Origin: Oceanisphaera profunda
GTDB lineage: Bacteria > Pseudomonadota > Gammaproteobacteria > Enterobacterales > Aeromonadaceae
Reading direction: 5' to 3'
Assembly: GCF_002157895.1 (NCBI RefSeq)
Contig: NZ_CP021377.1
Span: 186,001-250,000, forward strand
DNA: 64,000 nt
Below, in pieces: positions 7,663 to 16,630 of this stretch (the first letter of the stretch is position 1; every line of letters begins with the position of its first letter). A program made the translations under genes and the position numbers. The notes beneath the pieces were generated by a model. It was not told where the DNA came from. It saw nothing but the letters and a program-made list of their open reading frames with translations, and ran no database searches.

Positions 7663-9168
7663 TTATCGCTTACCAAATAATGACCCTAACACACCTCGGA
7701 TAAGCTGGCGGCCAATCTGACTGCCGATACTTCTTGCCGCACTTTTTACCATAGCTTCAATGGGGGTTTGCCTAGTACTTTTCCTTGCTGCTGGTTTTTT
7801 AGCGCCTCTCTCGGCTTCTTGATGGGCTTGTTTCTGGGCGGCTTGCTGAGCTTCCATGTAGGCGGTTGACTCTGCGAGCCTTTCGGCTTTTTGCTTTAGT
7901 AGCTCGTAGGCTGACTCACGGTCGACGGTGTTATCGTAACGACCTTTATAAGGTGATCGCATCATATATTCAGCACGCTCCGCATCGGTTAATGGCCCAA
8001 CCCGAGACTCAGGCGGCTTAATATAGACATGCTCCACCGGTGTCGGTCTTCCCTCTGCATCCAGCACAGAGACCAAGGCCTCTCCTACCCCCAACTCTGT
8101 GATCAGCTGCTCAGTATTAAGGTTGGGGTTTTGGCGAAACGAAGCCGCAGCGGCTTTGACCATTTTTTTATCTTTTGGGGTAAAGGCACGCAGCGCATGT
8201 TGAATTTTCATCCCCAATTGACCGAGAACTTTCTCCGGTATGTCCGTCGGGCTCTGAGTGACAAAGTACACCCCCACCCCTTTGGAGCGTATCAGCCTCA
8301 CCACCTGTTCAATTTTGTTCACCAGCACATCTGCCGCGCCATCAAATATCAGATGCGCCTCATCAAAAAACAAGACAAATTTCGGTCGGTCCCCATCGCC
8401 GACTTCCGGCAGGCTTTCAAATAATTCCGCGAGTAACCAGATCAGAAAGCAGGCATATAATTTCGGTGACTGATGTATTAACTTGGTCACATCCAGCACG
8501 TTAACCAAGCCGTGACCGGAAAAATCGGTCTTAATTAAATCATCCAGCTCAATGGCAGGTTCATTGAAAAAATGCTCTGCCCCCTGCTCTTCTAACACTA
8601 ATAACTTACGTTGAATGGCACCAATGCTAGATGACGATATATTGCCATATTCACTCTTCAACTCACTGGCATTATCAGCCAACCAAGATAGCATTGAACG
8701 CAAATCTTTGAGATCCAGCAGTAGCCAGCCATTATCATCAGCCACCTTAAAGCAGGCATACAAAACGCCACTCTGTGTATCATTTAACTCTAACAGACTG
8801 CCGAGCAGCAAAGGGCCCATCGCAGATATGGTGGTGCGAATGTGATGGCCTTGAACGCCAAACAAATCCCAAAATACCGTGGGCACTGATCGATATTGAT
8901 AATCTGCAATGTGCAGTTGTTGTATCCGCGCATCAATTTTGGGATGGGGTCTGCCGGGGGCGGCTAAACCGGAGAGATCGCCTTTCACATCCGCCAGAAA
9001 AACCGGTACTCCTAACCGTGAGAAATTCTCGGCCAAGTTTTGTAAGGTAATGGTTTTACCCGTCCCTGTAGCGCCAGCAACCAAGCCATGACGATTCGCC
9101 ATGCTCGCATCCATCCTAAAATGACCGCTGGCATTGCCACCAATTAACAAACTGGGCTTATCACTCAT
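7663..9168 (-). CDS. HerA-like DNA-translocase ATPase, DUF853 (YjgR family)
   Basis: Cytoplasmic P-loop ATPase of 501 residues. Walker A is GATGTGKT near residue 35. Walker B is FVLFFDEAHLIFDGAAD in the middle. The segment GVGVYFVTQSPTDIPEKVLGQLGMKIQHALRAFT carries the sensor and arginine-finger region of the HerA/FtsK group. A Lys/Ala-rich linker and a basic C-terminus follow. YjgR-type proteins are widespread in Proteobacteria but their function is unknown. The frame is open to a TTG at 9180, but that TTG is part of TTGGAG, the ribosome binding site of the ATG at 9168, so 9168 is the start. It stands upstream of msrA on the same strand. Confidence 0.88.
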   Translation of the reverse strand: MSDKPSLLIGGNASGHFRMDASMANRHGLVAGATGTGKTITLQNLAENFSRLGVPVFLADVKGDLSGLAAPGRPHPKIDARIQQLHIADYQYRSVPTVFWDLFGVQGHHIRTTISAMGPLLLGSLLELNDTQSGVLYACFKVADDNGWLLLDLKDLRSMLSWLADNASELKSEYGNISSSSIGAIQRKLLVLEEQGAEHFFNEPAIELDDLIKTDFSGHGLVNVLDVTKLIHQSPKLYACFLIWLLAELFESLPEVGDGDRPKFVLFFDEAHLIFDGAADVLVNKIEQVVRLIRSKGVGVYFVTQSPTDIPEKVLGQLGMKIQHALRAFTPKDKKMVKAAAASFRQNPNLNTEQLITELGVGEALVSVLDAEGRPTPVEHVYIKPPESRVGPLTDAERAEYMMRSPYKGRYDNTVDRESAYELLKQKAERLAESTAYMEAQQAAQKQAHQEAERGAKKPAARKSTRQTPIEAMVKSAARSIGSQIGRQLIRGVLGSLFGKR

Positions 9169-9587
9169 CAAGTTCTCCAATATGAACAGCGTACACCACA
9201 GAATAATCGAGTCTCAAGGTATTACATTTTTTACTCACTGCTGTTTTACTCACTATTGCTGATTATAGAGGCTGTTCAAAGGCACTGCTGATAAATGATA
9301 AGCCAGAGTGGCAACTCTCAAAGCCCTCGGACTAGATTACTGCAGCTCGAATTACTTTTTAATTACCGAACCTCATCTTTAATAGATGGCCTCTAACATA
9401 AAAGCATTAATATATAACGGGAATAATTAACAAGACTATTAATTCGACGGGTTATGTTTATTACGTCACAAAACATAACCCGCCACTTTTCGTTCTGGTC
9501 GTAAACTTTCAGTCATTTATATTTCTACAAAAAATATAAAATTAATTAGCGAAACTCAACAACCACACAATACAAATCTAGCAATCA
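9169..9587. other. Non-coding gap with one hairpin
   Basis: About 420 bases without a convincing gene, AT-rich towards the right. A hairpin with an 11-bp stem (GGGTTATGTTT and its complement) lies at 9449-9481. It has no T-run in either direction, so it is not a clear terminator. It lies between the end of the diguanylate cyclase gene and the promoter side of the HerA-like gene. Confidence 0.5.
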
Positions 9588-11009
9588 TTAGTTATTAAGC
9601 TCACTGATACACACTCTATCTCTGCCGCCTCGTTTTGCCGCATAGGTCGCCTCGTCTGCACGAGCCAGTAAACTTTCGAGCGACTCGCCTTTTTCCAGCA
9701 TGGCAACGCCGACACTCACGCTCAAGGTAACAGACTCATTGTTGTCCAGTTTAATCGGTGCGGCAGCCAAACGTTCTCTGAGTCTATTGCCTAAATTTAC
9801 CCCACCACGGGAGTCTGTATTAGGCAGCACAAAAATAAACTCTTCTCCGCCCATTCGACCGCAAAAATCAATGTCTCTTCCAAGCGTTGCCGCGATATCC
9901 GCAAACCCCACCAAGGCCGCATCGCCGGCGCTGTGCCCCCAGTTGTCATTAATTTTCTTGAAGAAGTCCAGATCGATTGACAGTACTGTTAGATAGCCAC
10001 CAGAGCGATACGAAAGCTTCGCATGCTCTCTTAACCGTTCTAGGGTCGAGCGTCGGTTGGCTAAGCCGGTGAGCTCGTCGGTTCTGGCCAGCTCTAACAA
10101 CTTATCTTCGACTGTCTTTCTGTAAATAATGTAGCTCACCGTATCGGCCAGCAAGGCCATTAGAATGTAGTCGTCTTTACAGAAAGGCTCGGTCGGGGAA
10201 TATCCCGAAAAACTAATAGTCCCATAGAGCTTGCCATCCACTTCTAACGGAATACCGATATAGGATTCCAGCTTAAAGTTTCGATAACAGGGATGATTGC
10301 GGATTTCACTCTCACCTGCAAAATGAAAACCGATGGGGCCACTCGCATGAAAGGTATGAGCACAATAAGTTTCAGAAAAATCAAAGGTGGTGTGCGGGGT
10401 CAGTTGCTCATAATGATCAATACAATGTTCAACCAAATATTCACTGCCCTTAATGCGCGCTTGAATGGCCACTTCCAGCCCAAAGTGGCTAAGACCCACC
10501 TTAAGCACAGCGTCTATTTTTTGCGTATCGGTCAGTGAAACATCAGAAGCAATCGCATGTACTTGCTGTAAGGTATCCAAGGATTGATCTGAAGTGCGCG
10601 CCGGCCGAATAATGCCAATATATCCCACCAAGGCACCTTCACTGGAGTGCATGGCAGAACCAGTAGTCAAACCTAAAAACATACCCCCGTCCATGCGCTG
10701 GTAGGCAACACGGTAGGTTTCTGCGCTTATCTTGCTGGTGGGGTTGAAGCGTTTTTTACCCTGTTCGGAAAAGTCATGCTCGTCCGCATACAGAATCTTG
10801 GTTTCATGGCCGTAAAGTTGATCTTTTGAATAACCAAACAGCGACTCTGTTGCCGAATTAACATAAACAATCTGCCGGCTGGTATCCGCCACCACTACTG
10901 CTTCTGAAAAACTATCAAATATTTCGGTGAGTACGGGTGGCGAGATAGCATCAATATTCATATTACTGTCGGTAACCGATGCTGCAGTTGTCTCTTTATT
11001 ATCTTGCAT
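9588..11009 (-). CDS. PAS-GAF-GGDEF diguanylate cyclase
   Basis: Predicted cyclic-di-GMP synthase of 473 residues, cytoplasmic, with no membrane segment. A PAS domain (about residues 20-135: EIFDSFSEAVVVADTSRQIVYVNSATESLFGYS) is followed by a GAF-like sensory domain (about 150-305, including SYIGIPLEVDGKLYGTISFSG) and a C-terminal GGDEF domain. The active site is GGEEF. An RxxD inhibitory site (RDID) lies exactly five residues before it, so product inhibition by c-di-GMP is expected. The frame opens at 11060, but CGAGG upstream of the ATG at 11009 and a more typical N-terminus favour 11009. The PAS and GAF ligands are unknown. No response-regulator domain is present. Confidence 0.93.
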   Translation of the reverse strand: MQDNKETTAASVTDSNMNIDAISPPVLTEIFDSFSEAVVVADTSRQIVYVNSATESLFGYSKDQLYGHETKILYADEHDFSEQGKKRFNPTSKISAETYRVAYQRMDGGMFLGLTTGSAMHSSEGALVGYIGIIRPARTSDQSLDTLQQVHAIASDVSLTDTQKIDAVLKVGLSHFGLEVAIQARIKGSEYLVEHCIDHYEQLTPHTTFDFSETYCAHTFHASGPIGFHFAGESEIRNHPCYRNFKLESYIGIPLEVDGKLYGTISFSGYSPTEPFCKDDYILMALLADTVSYIIYRKTVEDKLLELARTDELTGLANRRSTLERLREHAKLSYRSGGYLTVLSIDLDFFKKINDNWGHSAGDAALVGFADIAATLGRDIDFCGRMGGEEFIFVLPNTDSRGGVNLGNRLRERLAAAPIKLDNNESVTLSVSVGVAMLEKGESLESLLARADEATYAAKRGGRDRVCISELNN

Positions 11010-11291
11010 AGCTAGGCCTCGGGAGAATTGTCTCAGGGAGCATTGCCTGAGGAGATGCATAGCTCAATAGTGCCTTATTAAGGTGTCTTATGACAAATTC
11101 AGTAAATGCCTGTTCAACACACCACTGTATTAAAAAATTATTGCCCACCGTCTACCTAGAATCGCCCCTCGGCAATCTGCCCCGAATTATTCAAGGCAGG
11201 CAAAACTGATAATCTGTGGCAGGATTAACCTATGATAAGTGCACGTGATCCATAACAGGCCAAATTATCCCATGATAGGTTTAAGTAACCC

Positions 11292-12145
11292 ATGACTAAT
11301 ACAACCGACAACAAGAAGCCGTCCGTAGGCTCGGCTCGGCTGTTTCTGCGATTTGCCTATCGGGTTGCCCGCAACTTTCTGCGCAATCACGGGGTGTTGC
11401 TGGCGGGCGGAGTGGGCTATAACGTACTGCTGTCGGCAGTGCCTATGCTGGCTGTGCTGGCAGTATTGCTTACCCGAGTGGTGGACGAAGAGCAATTGCT
11501 AGAAGTAATGACGGTGCAGGCGCAACATTTTGCCCCCGGTCAGGCCAGCTTACTGCTTGATGCGGTGCGTGCGTTTATGGCGTCCAGAGACATCATAGGT
11601 ATTGTTGGTCTGCCGATGTTGCTGTTTTTCAGCTCATTCGCTTTTCGTATGCTAGAAGAGTCCATTGCCATTATATTCCACCGCTCGGAGCTCCCTCCTC
11701 GCAACTTCTGGGTGTCTGCGGTGCTGCCCTATCTTTTTATTCTAATACTGGGTGCCGGTTTACTAGCACTGACCCTAGTATTCAGCTTGGTCAATGCCTT
11801 GTATGAAGCACCGGGGTTTATTCTGTACCTGATCAGTTTCGTGGGGGTATTTCTTCTGTTCAGCGCCATCTACAAGGTGCTGCCCATTGTGCGCATCTCT
11901 ACCCGCAGAGCCATAGTCGGGGGTTTATTGCCGCCATTCTTTGGGAAGCGACCCGCTTACTACTGATGTACTATTTTCTCAATATCTCTTTCGTTAACGT
12001 GGTTTATGGTTCATTGGCCACCATTATTGTGATACTGACGAGTTTGGAGATTTCCTCCATTATTCTGTTGCTTGGGGCTCAGGTGATCGCAGAGCTAGAA
12101 CGCAGCGAGCGCTACGGTTTGCCTTGGTATGAATCGCCAGACTGA
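11292..12145 (+). pseudogene. yihY: YihY/BrkB (UPF0761) family membrane protein, frameshifted
   Basis: Inner-membrane protein of the YihY/BrkB family, about 284 residues if the frame were intact. The first 212 codons (11292 to about 11927) give the usual NFLRNHGVLLAGGVGYNVLLS start and several TM helices. The frame then runs into a stop at 11966. Shifting by one base at 11928-11930 restores the family sequence without interruption (AAILWEATRLLLMYYFLNISFVN, then YGLPWYESPD) and ends at a TGA at 12143-12145. A single lost base in the codon after TTA explains the break. The region is otherwise well conserved, so this is either a very young mutation or a sequencing error. Confidence 0.85.
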
Positions 12146-12150
12146 GCCGG

Positions 12151-13413
12151 TTAACGTAAATACCATGCTGCAGGCTGTGCACGGCGCACTTGCTCAAGCT
12201 TACCCTGCTGCAACACATATTCAGCCGCAATGGAATGACAAAGAAAAAATGGCATGCTTTCAGTAAACCCGTAGGCACCCGCAAAACCAAAGATTAATTG
12301 GTCATCAACGTCCACATCACCGGCGAGCGCCACTGTGCCCAATTTATCTAAACTGGTGCAAAGTGGGCCATGCAGATCAAAATAATCAGGCTTTGCTGTT
12401 GACGCTCTGAGCATAGCCACAGGAAAGGGTTGCTCGGTAATGGCTGGGCGCATTAAATGATTAATCCCACCAGCGAGCACTAATTGTTGATGCTGAAAAT
12501 TTTCTTTACGATCCACCACCGAGGTCACGTAATAGCCCATTTCAGCGACGGCAAAACGGCCTAATTCTAACCAGAGCTCGCTCACCCCAGCTTGTGCTTT
12601 AATGTTTGCTAAGTCGGCGACAATGGAGGGCCAGCTTAACTCCTGCCCGGTTTGCAGATAATCCACCCCGAGACCACCGCCTAAATCTAATACCTCTAAC
12701 GTCATGTCTAGTTGTGCAGCCAGCGCTAGCAAGGGCGTGACCATTTGTGACCAAAGCTCAAACATGCGCTCATTGCTGAGCATATTTCCCCACTGGAAAA
12801 TATGTAAGCCATTGATATTCAATGCAGGAAAATCGCTGACTTTGACCGTCTGCCACGCTTGGCAAGATAAACCAAAAGGCGTTACTTCGTTACCACCTAA
12901 AGGATTTTTTTCGCCCTCAGACCACTGTAACTGCACGCGTAATAACACTTGCGGTTGGCAAGATAATTCACTCGCGGCTTGGTTAAGCCACTGCAACTGG
13001 TTCAAACTCTCTACCACAAACGTGCGTACACCTTGGCTGAGAAAGGCTTTCATTTGCCGCTTTGACTTGGCTGGTCCCGTATTCAAAATGCGCGCGGCGG
13101 AAACATCTTGCGCTAATACTTGGCTAAGTTCGCCCTGACTCGCCACATCAAAATTAAACCCCTGCTGGGCAAGCGTGGTTATTACGCGCGACAATGGATT
13201 GGCTTTAACCGCAAACCACAGCTTAATCACGTCTTGGCCCATCAGCATCGACAAGTGTTGCTGAAGAAAGTCTAAATCATAAACAAAAAAACCGGCTTCA
13301 TCTTGCTCGGTATCAGCACTCTTTTGCAGCGCTGCATTGTGCTCGGCTAGTGATTCAAGTACCGCAGGTCTCAGCCAGCTTGGCCTCATTGTCGAAGGTA
13401 GTATTGCCGTCAT
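12151..13413 (-). CDS. LysA-like fold-III PLP-dependent decarboxylase
   Basis: Fold-III (alanine racemase-like) PLP decarboxylase of 420 residues. The PLP lysine is K70 in WFAVKANP. The glycine-rich phosphate loop is LDLGGGLGVDY (about 242-252). The catalytic-Cys motif reads GPLCTSLD (C352, D356) instead of the CESGD of meso-diaminopimelate decarboxylase. The end (GAYGFTESMPFFLCHSIAAEYV) also differs from the MASNYN-type end of LysA. These traits recall the subgroup acting on other carboxylated amino acids in specialised metabolism. Its start codon lies nine bases after the stop of the DapD-like gene, so the two form one operon. Lysine synthesis is still possible, but the substrate is better left open. 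Confidence 0.75.
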   Translation of the reverse strand: MTAILPSTMRPSWLRPAVLESLAEHNAALQKSADTEQDEAGFFVYDLDFLQQHLSMLMGQDVIKLWFAVKANPLSRVITTLAQQGFNFDVASQGELSQVLAQDVSAARILNTGPAKSKRQMKAFLSQGVRTFVVESLNQLQWLNQAASELSCQPQVLLRVQLQWSEGEKNPLGGNEVTPFGLSCQAWQTVKVSDFPALNINGLHIFQWGNMLSNERMFELWSQMVTPLLALAAQLDMTLEVLDLGGGLGVDYLQTGQELSWPSIVADLANIKAQAGVSELWLELGRFAVAEMGYYVTSVVDRKENFQHQQLVLAGGINHLMRPAITEQPFPVAMLRASTAKPDYFDLHGPLCTSLDKLGTVALAGDVDVDDQLIFGFAGAYGFTESMPFFLCHSIAAEYVLQQGKLEQVRRAQPAAWYLR

Positions 13414-13422
13414 TTTTTGCTC

Positions 13423-14172
13423 CTAGCGCAGCACAGACTCAAGCTCTAAAGCGGCATTACTGCTGTCATCGCGGTATTTCACAATTAACGCACACGCCAT
13501 ATTCAGCCCCTGCAGCTCTGCCCAAGCGCCTGCAACCGGTCGGGTACCGGGCACCACCACGGCATTTTCAGGAATATCGGCACCTTTCCCCAATATCACC
13601 TGATTAACACAGTCATAAACAGGCACCGACGCCGACAACGATACTCCAGGTGCTAACACAGCGCCTTTTTTCACCACAATGCCTTCCACAATAATCACCC
13701 CCGCACCCAAGAAGGCATTATCTTCAATAATGACCGGCCTCGCGCCAATAGGCTCTAGCACACCGCCAATTTGCACCGCTGCGGAAACATGCACATGCTT
13801 GCCGATTTGTGCACAGGAGCCAATCAGTGCATGGCTATCGATCATGGTGCCGCTATCAACAAAAGCGCCAATATTGATATAGGCTGGCGGCATAATAATC
13901 ACGCCCGGCGCCACATAAGTACCAGCACGCACCGATGAACCGCCGGGCACCATTCTCACCTGATCGGCAAGGGTAAACTCACGCGCAGCCAAGTTATGTT
14001 TATCAATAAAGCCACGATAAATGCCCGCAAATTCAGTATTATCTCCCGCTGCAAATGCCGCTAGAATTGCTCGCTTTACTGCCGTATTGACTTGCCAAGT
14101 ACCGCTACTATCTTGTTCTGCCGCACGCACTTTACCGGTTTCTAGATCTGCTAATGTTTGTTGCCACGTCAT
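13423..14172 (-). CDS. DapD-like tetrahydrodipicolinate N-acyltransferase
   Basis: Left-handed beta-helix (hexapeptide-repeat) acyltransferase of 249 residues, shorter than the roughly 274-residue E. coli DapD. The core retains RMVPGG, YVAPGVIIMPPAYINIGAFVDSGTMIDSHA, IGSCAQIGKHVHVSAAVQIGGVLEPIGARPVIIEDNAFLGAG and a C-terminal MACALIVKYRDD. It is the DapD family, but several normally invariant stretches differ: SHALIGSC instead of TWATVGSC, and SAAVQIGG instead of SGGVGIGG. The gene is first of a two-gene operon with a LysA-like decarboxylase. The likely reaction is succinylation or acetylation of tetrahydrodipicolinate or a related compound. Tabtoxin clusters carry a comparable DapD-like/LysA-like pair (TabB/TabA). 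A second housekeeping dapD is expected elsewhere if this copy is specialised. Confidence 0.78.
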   Translation of the reverse strand: MTWQQTLADLETGKVRAAEQDSSGTWQVNTAVKRAILAAFAAGDNTEFAGIYRGFIDKHNLAAREFTLADQVRMVPGGSSVRAGTYVAPGVIIMPPAYINIGAFVDSGTMIDSHALIGSCAQIGKHVHVSAAVQIGGVLEPIGARPVIIEDNAFLGAGVIIVEGIVVKKGAVLAPGVSLSASVPVYDCVNQVILGKGADIPENAVVVPGTRPVAGAWAELQGLNMACALIVKYRDDSSNAALELESVLR

Positions 14173-14379
14173 GGGTTACTTCTCGCGAGAATGTATTGAT
14201 GGATGTATTGAAAGCCGTGCCGCACAACAAAGCTCTCCTGACAGTGCGACTCACGCAGTGATAAAAGGACGTCGTGTAATACCAAACACACTAAATAATC
14301 GTTCTATTTAAGATCGACATAAAAGCCCCATAGCCCGATAGCATAGCTAACTAAAGCAGGCTTCTACAAAAAGCGTGTG

Positions 14380-14487
14380 TTGTAGTCCACCCGTATCTTC
14401 AGTGAAGATGACTTCGGTGGTCCTGCGAAGCAGGATGGTTTTAATAACAAAACCCAAACCGTGCCGAACAAGTGGGCACACTACAAA
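14380..14487. repeat. Small dispersed element with TTGTAG...CTACAA ends
   Basis: A 108-base intergenic unit starting TTGTAGTCCACCCG and ending GTGGGCACACTACAA, so the ends are inverted repeats. Internal hairpins occur, for example CTTCAGTGAAG and CCTGCGAAGCAGG. The last 32 bases (14456-14487) are identical to 53789-53820. Related units are at 16362-16457 and 53727-53820. Together with the repeat at 14549-14640 it fills most of the 574-base gap 14173-14746, in which I see no gene. Confidence 0.6.
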
Positions 14488-14548
14488 AAAAAATCACATT
14501 AAATCCAGCTGTCAGGCTGACTGAGTAGAACGAGGCGTAAGTATACGA

Positions 14549-14640
14549 GCCTGCTCAACACAGCAAACTCGAACCTATCAAGTGTCGATACCTTAATTAA
14601 ATCGAACCCGTTAGCATGGGCAGGTTAATTAGTGCCAAAG
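14549..14640. repeat. Dispersed intergenic repeat, copy A
   Basis: Resembles 19885-19980 over about 90 bases, with blocks such as CTCAA-CA, CAAACTCGAA, TCAAGT, GATACCTTAA, AAATC-AAC and CATGGG in the same order. Identity is roughly 70 per cent by eye. No coding potential. Origin unknown. Confidence 0.5.
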
Positions 14641-14746
14641 GCAAGAATAGGGTTGGAGCTCAACTTAATGCTGTTATCCATCCGCTACCTAGCTGCGGAA
14701 AAATTCTTTGTTGATCCCCTGTATGGTTGAGGATTAGGCCATCCGC

Positions 14747-15187
14747 TCAAGCGGGTTTCGGCCAGACGAAATCAGGATGCAAGCCTTCATAGACCGGGCG
14801 ACCGTCCGATGGCTTGGGGTAGTCTTTTAATGCGTCGTAGAATGCGTGATAAGTGGGCTTGGGGAACGAGGCTTCTTCGTAGCCCATGACGTTAGGCACC
14901 GCGATACGAATGCGTTTTTGTTTGTCATCAAGCATCAGAGCGGCGCCACAATCGGCACAGGTGCAAAGCTCAAGCGGCCCGCTTGGGTTTTCTTTGTTGA
15001 ACGGCTGACGGTTCATTTTTTCGGGATGATCAACCGAAAGATCTGCGTAGTTGAAGAAAGCCACATGCGTGCTCTGCTGGCCTGTCACGCCCTTGCAGAC
15101 ATTACAGTGACAAACGTGGTTATCAATTGGTTCTGCCTTGGCGTTAATATGAACGTGCTCGCAGCCACCTGTATATAAACTGGTCAT
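14747..15187 (-). CDS. GFA-family (CENP-V/GFA domain) zinc protein
   Basis: Small zinc-binding protein of 146 residues with the glutathione-dependent formaldehyde-activating (GFA) fold. Metal-ligand motifs are CHCNVCK (residues 27-33) and CTCADCGAAL (about 75-84), together with an N-terminal GGC at 8-9. GFA was named for accelerating the reaction of formaldehyde with glutathione, but most members have no proven reaction, so the substrate is not assigned. The start is ATG with GGAAAAAG just upstream. It is monocistronic on the minus strand with about 330 bases of non-coding DNA upstream. Confidence 0.85.
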   Translation of the reverse strand: MTSLYTGGCEHVHINAKAEPIDNHVCHCNVCKGVTGQQSTHVAFFNYADLSVDHPEKMNRQPFNKENPSGPLELCTCADCGAALMLDDKQKRIRIAVPNVMGYEEASFPKPTYHAFYDALKDYPKPSDGRPVYEGLHPDFVWPKPA

Positions 15188-15519
15188 AATCTTTTTCCTT
15201 TTGTGCGTATCCGAAAGGACCGCAGCTTCAGTGAAAACAAATAACGACAGAAGCCTTTATATAGGCCGCCACCGATGACAGTTACAACCTAATATCATTC
15301 ACACTCGACAGAGCCGATGCTCGTTGTTGGAAAACAGAGATGCTCTCGCCGTAGATTGATACCTTTCGCTCGATAAGCTTAGTAGATATATTTTGTAAAA
15401 CATATAACTGAGTTAACAACAATAATCGCTGTTCTACCCAGCTTCGGCGATGCTCAACGGATTGACCAAAATAGTGCTCGATACACATAAAAACGTCCGC
15501 TTTACCCTACGGCTATCGA
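15188..15519. other. Non-coding gap; weak minus-strand reading frame
   Basis: No recognisable gene. A minus-strand frame at 15282-15488 could encode 68 residues, but it has no ribosome binding site and no recognisable motif. The GFA promoter should lie near the left end. Confidence 0.4.
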
Positions 15520-16008
15520 TTAGTCCGACACCGTCAAATAGTAGTCGGGGGTGGTATTCAGCGGGCAGGAATAAAGGTATTCGCCGGCTTCCAGCTCAAT
15601 TTCATAATCCTGACTAGCTCCCGTAACTAAGCCTCCGCCGGAGACACTGGGTAACAGTACCCGATCCAGCACGCCTGCCCCCCGCAGCCAAAAACCCAGT
15701 TCATAGGGCACATCTCTATTGGTTACCCTGAAGGTATAACGGCCGGGTTCAAGCTCCAGCGTGCGCGCTTGTGCCAACCGCTCAAGGGCGGTCTCGGCAT
15801 TAATGCGATCACAATCAGCCTTAGCTTGGGTAACATAACCGTGATCCACCCCGTTCTCGCTCTCAATAAACTGGCAGCCCGTCTGGGTCAGTTCGATGAC
15901 CATCGGCTCTGCGGCCTGAACGGTATAAGGCAAGACCAGTGCCAAGGTACAGACACCGGCGTGTAACAGCGGGGAAAGAAGGAATCTGTTTATGGTATTT
16001 ACCTCCAT
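15520..16008 (-). CDS. Exported cupredoxin-like protein
   Basis: A 162-residue secreted protein. A signal peptide (about residues 1-33, hydrophobic HAGVCTLALVLPYTVQA, cleavage before AEP) is followed by a domain with ELEPGRYTFRVTNRDVPYELGFWLRG and, at the end, EAGEYLYSCPLNTTPDYYLTVSD. The G-x-Y-x-Y-x-C-P ending is the pattern of cupredoxin-like beta-sandwich proteins, where Cys and His bind copper. Here a His is not obvious near the Cys, so copper binding is uncertain. The reading frame extends upstream to 16095, but the signal peptide fixes the start near 16008. A perfect GGAGGT lies just inside that ATG and seven bases before an in-frame ATA. Confidence 0.65.
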   Translation of the reverse strand: MEVNTINRFLLSPLLHAGVCTLALVLPYTVQAAEPMVIELTQTGCQFIESENGVDHGYVTQAKADCDRINAETALERLAQARTLELEPGRYTFRVTNRDVPYELGFWLRGAGVLDRVLLPSVSGGGLVTGASQDYEIELEAGEYLYSCPLNTTPDYYLTVSD

Positions 16009-16630
16009 GATATCCGGTTCATGCAGGACAAATGTCCCTAAGGCTTGGCCTCGATGTGCAAGAGCCCTGTTATACATGACCGGCACAGGCGGCAAAAAAT
16101 GCCGAGTTTGAGTATTGCTCAGCCGGAGAGCACTATTTAGCTTGAAAGCAGTATGTAGCTTAAGAATACCGTGCAGCTCAAGAGCACATCGAGATCCATG
16201 TACGGCGCCTTGCGCAGACGTTCATCCATTGGCATCACGCAATAAACCGAAAAAGCGAACCAAGGCCGACAGGACAAGCACTTATACCATTCTGTAAAAC
16301 TAGCAGATCAGTATTATCACTCTTAGTGAATACAGCACCTAAAGTCAGGCTGGACGGTGTTTTGTAGTCTAGCGCTTCAGCTGCTAGTCCCGTCTCAGCG
16401 GGAATGTTTAAAGCCTTCTTGCTTTGCAAGACCCACAGCTGAAGCGTGGGACTACAAGGGCGGCACTTATCTTTGTGATTCGCTTAAACAGGCCACTTCT
16501 TTACTTAGATTGGTATTAGCATGAGTGGCTGATTGGTTGTTACGTATCCCGAATTCATACATTAAGGTTATAATCACCAGCTAGCCAATACCTACTCCAT
16601 TTTTGCAATCTACATCTCGGGCCTATCACT
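16009..16630. other. Non-coding gap containing a palindromic element
   Basis: About 620 bases with no credible gene. The left part (16100-16200) has loose repeats of AGCTTAAGA and CAGCTCAAGAGCA. The right part holds the palindromic element at 16362-16457 and an AT-rich stretch before rlmF that probably includes its promoter. Confidence 0.5.
16362..16457. repeat. Palindromic element with TTGTAGTC...GACTACAA ends
   Basis: A 96-base element with terminal inverted repeats of about 21 bases. The left end reads TTGTAGTC then CGCTTCAGCTG. The right end is CAGCTGAAGCG then GACTACAA. Smaller hairpins (CCCGTCTCAGCGGG and CTTGCTTTGCAAG) sit inside. It belongs with the elements at 14380 and 53727, which share the TTGTAG/CTACAA ends. 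The structure is REP-like, and whether it is transcribed is unknown. Confidence 0.65.

Noticed and set aside
9449-9481. Hairpin GGGTTATGTTT read as a terminator for the diguanylate cyclase gene
   Set aside because: No T-run follows on either strand, and it lies about 100 bases past the stop.
12151-14172. Naming the pair lysA and dapD outright
   Set aside because: Active-site motifs differ from both enzymes, so the standard symbols would overstate the evidence.
15282-15488. Minus-strand frame of 68 residues
   Set aside because: No ribosome binding site, no recognisable motif, and located in the upstream region of the GFA gene.
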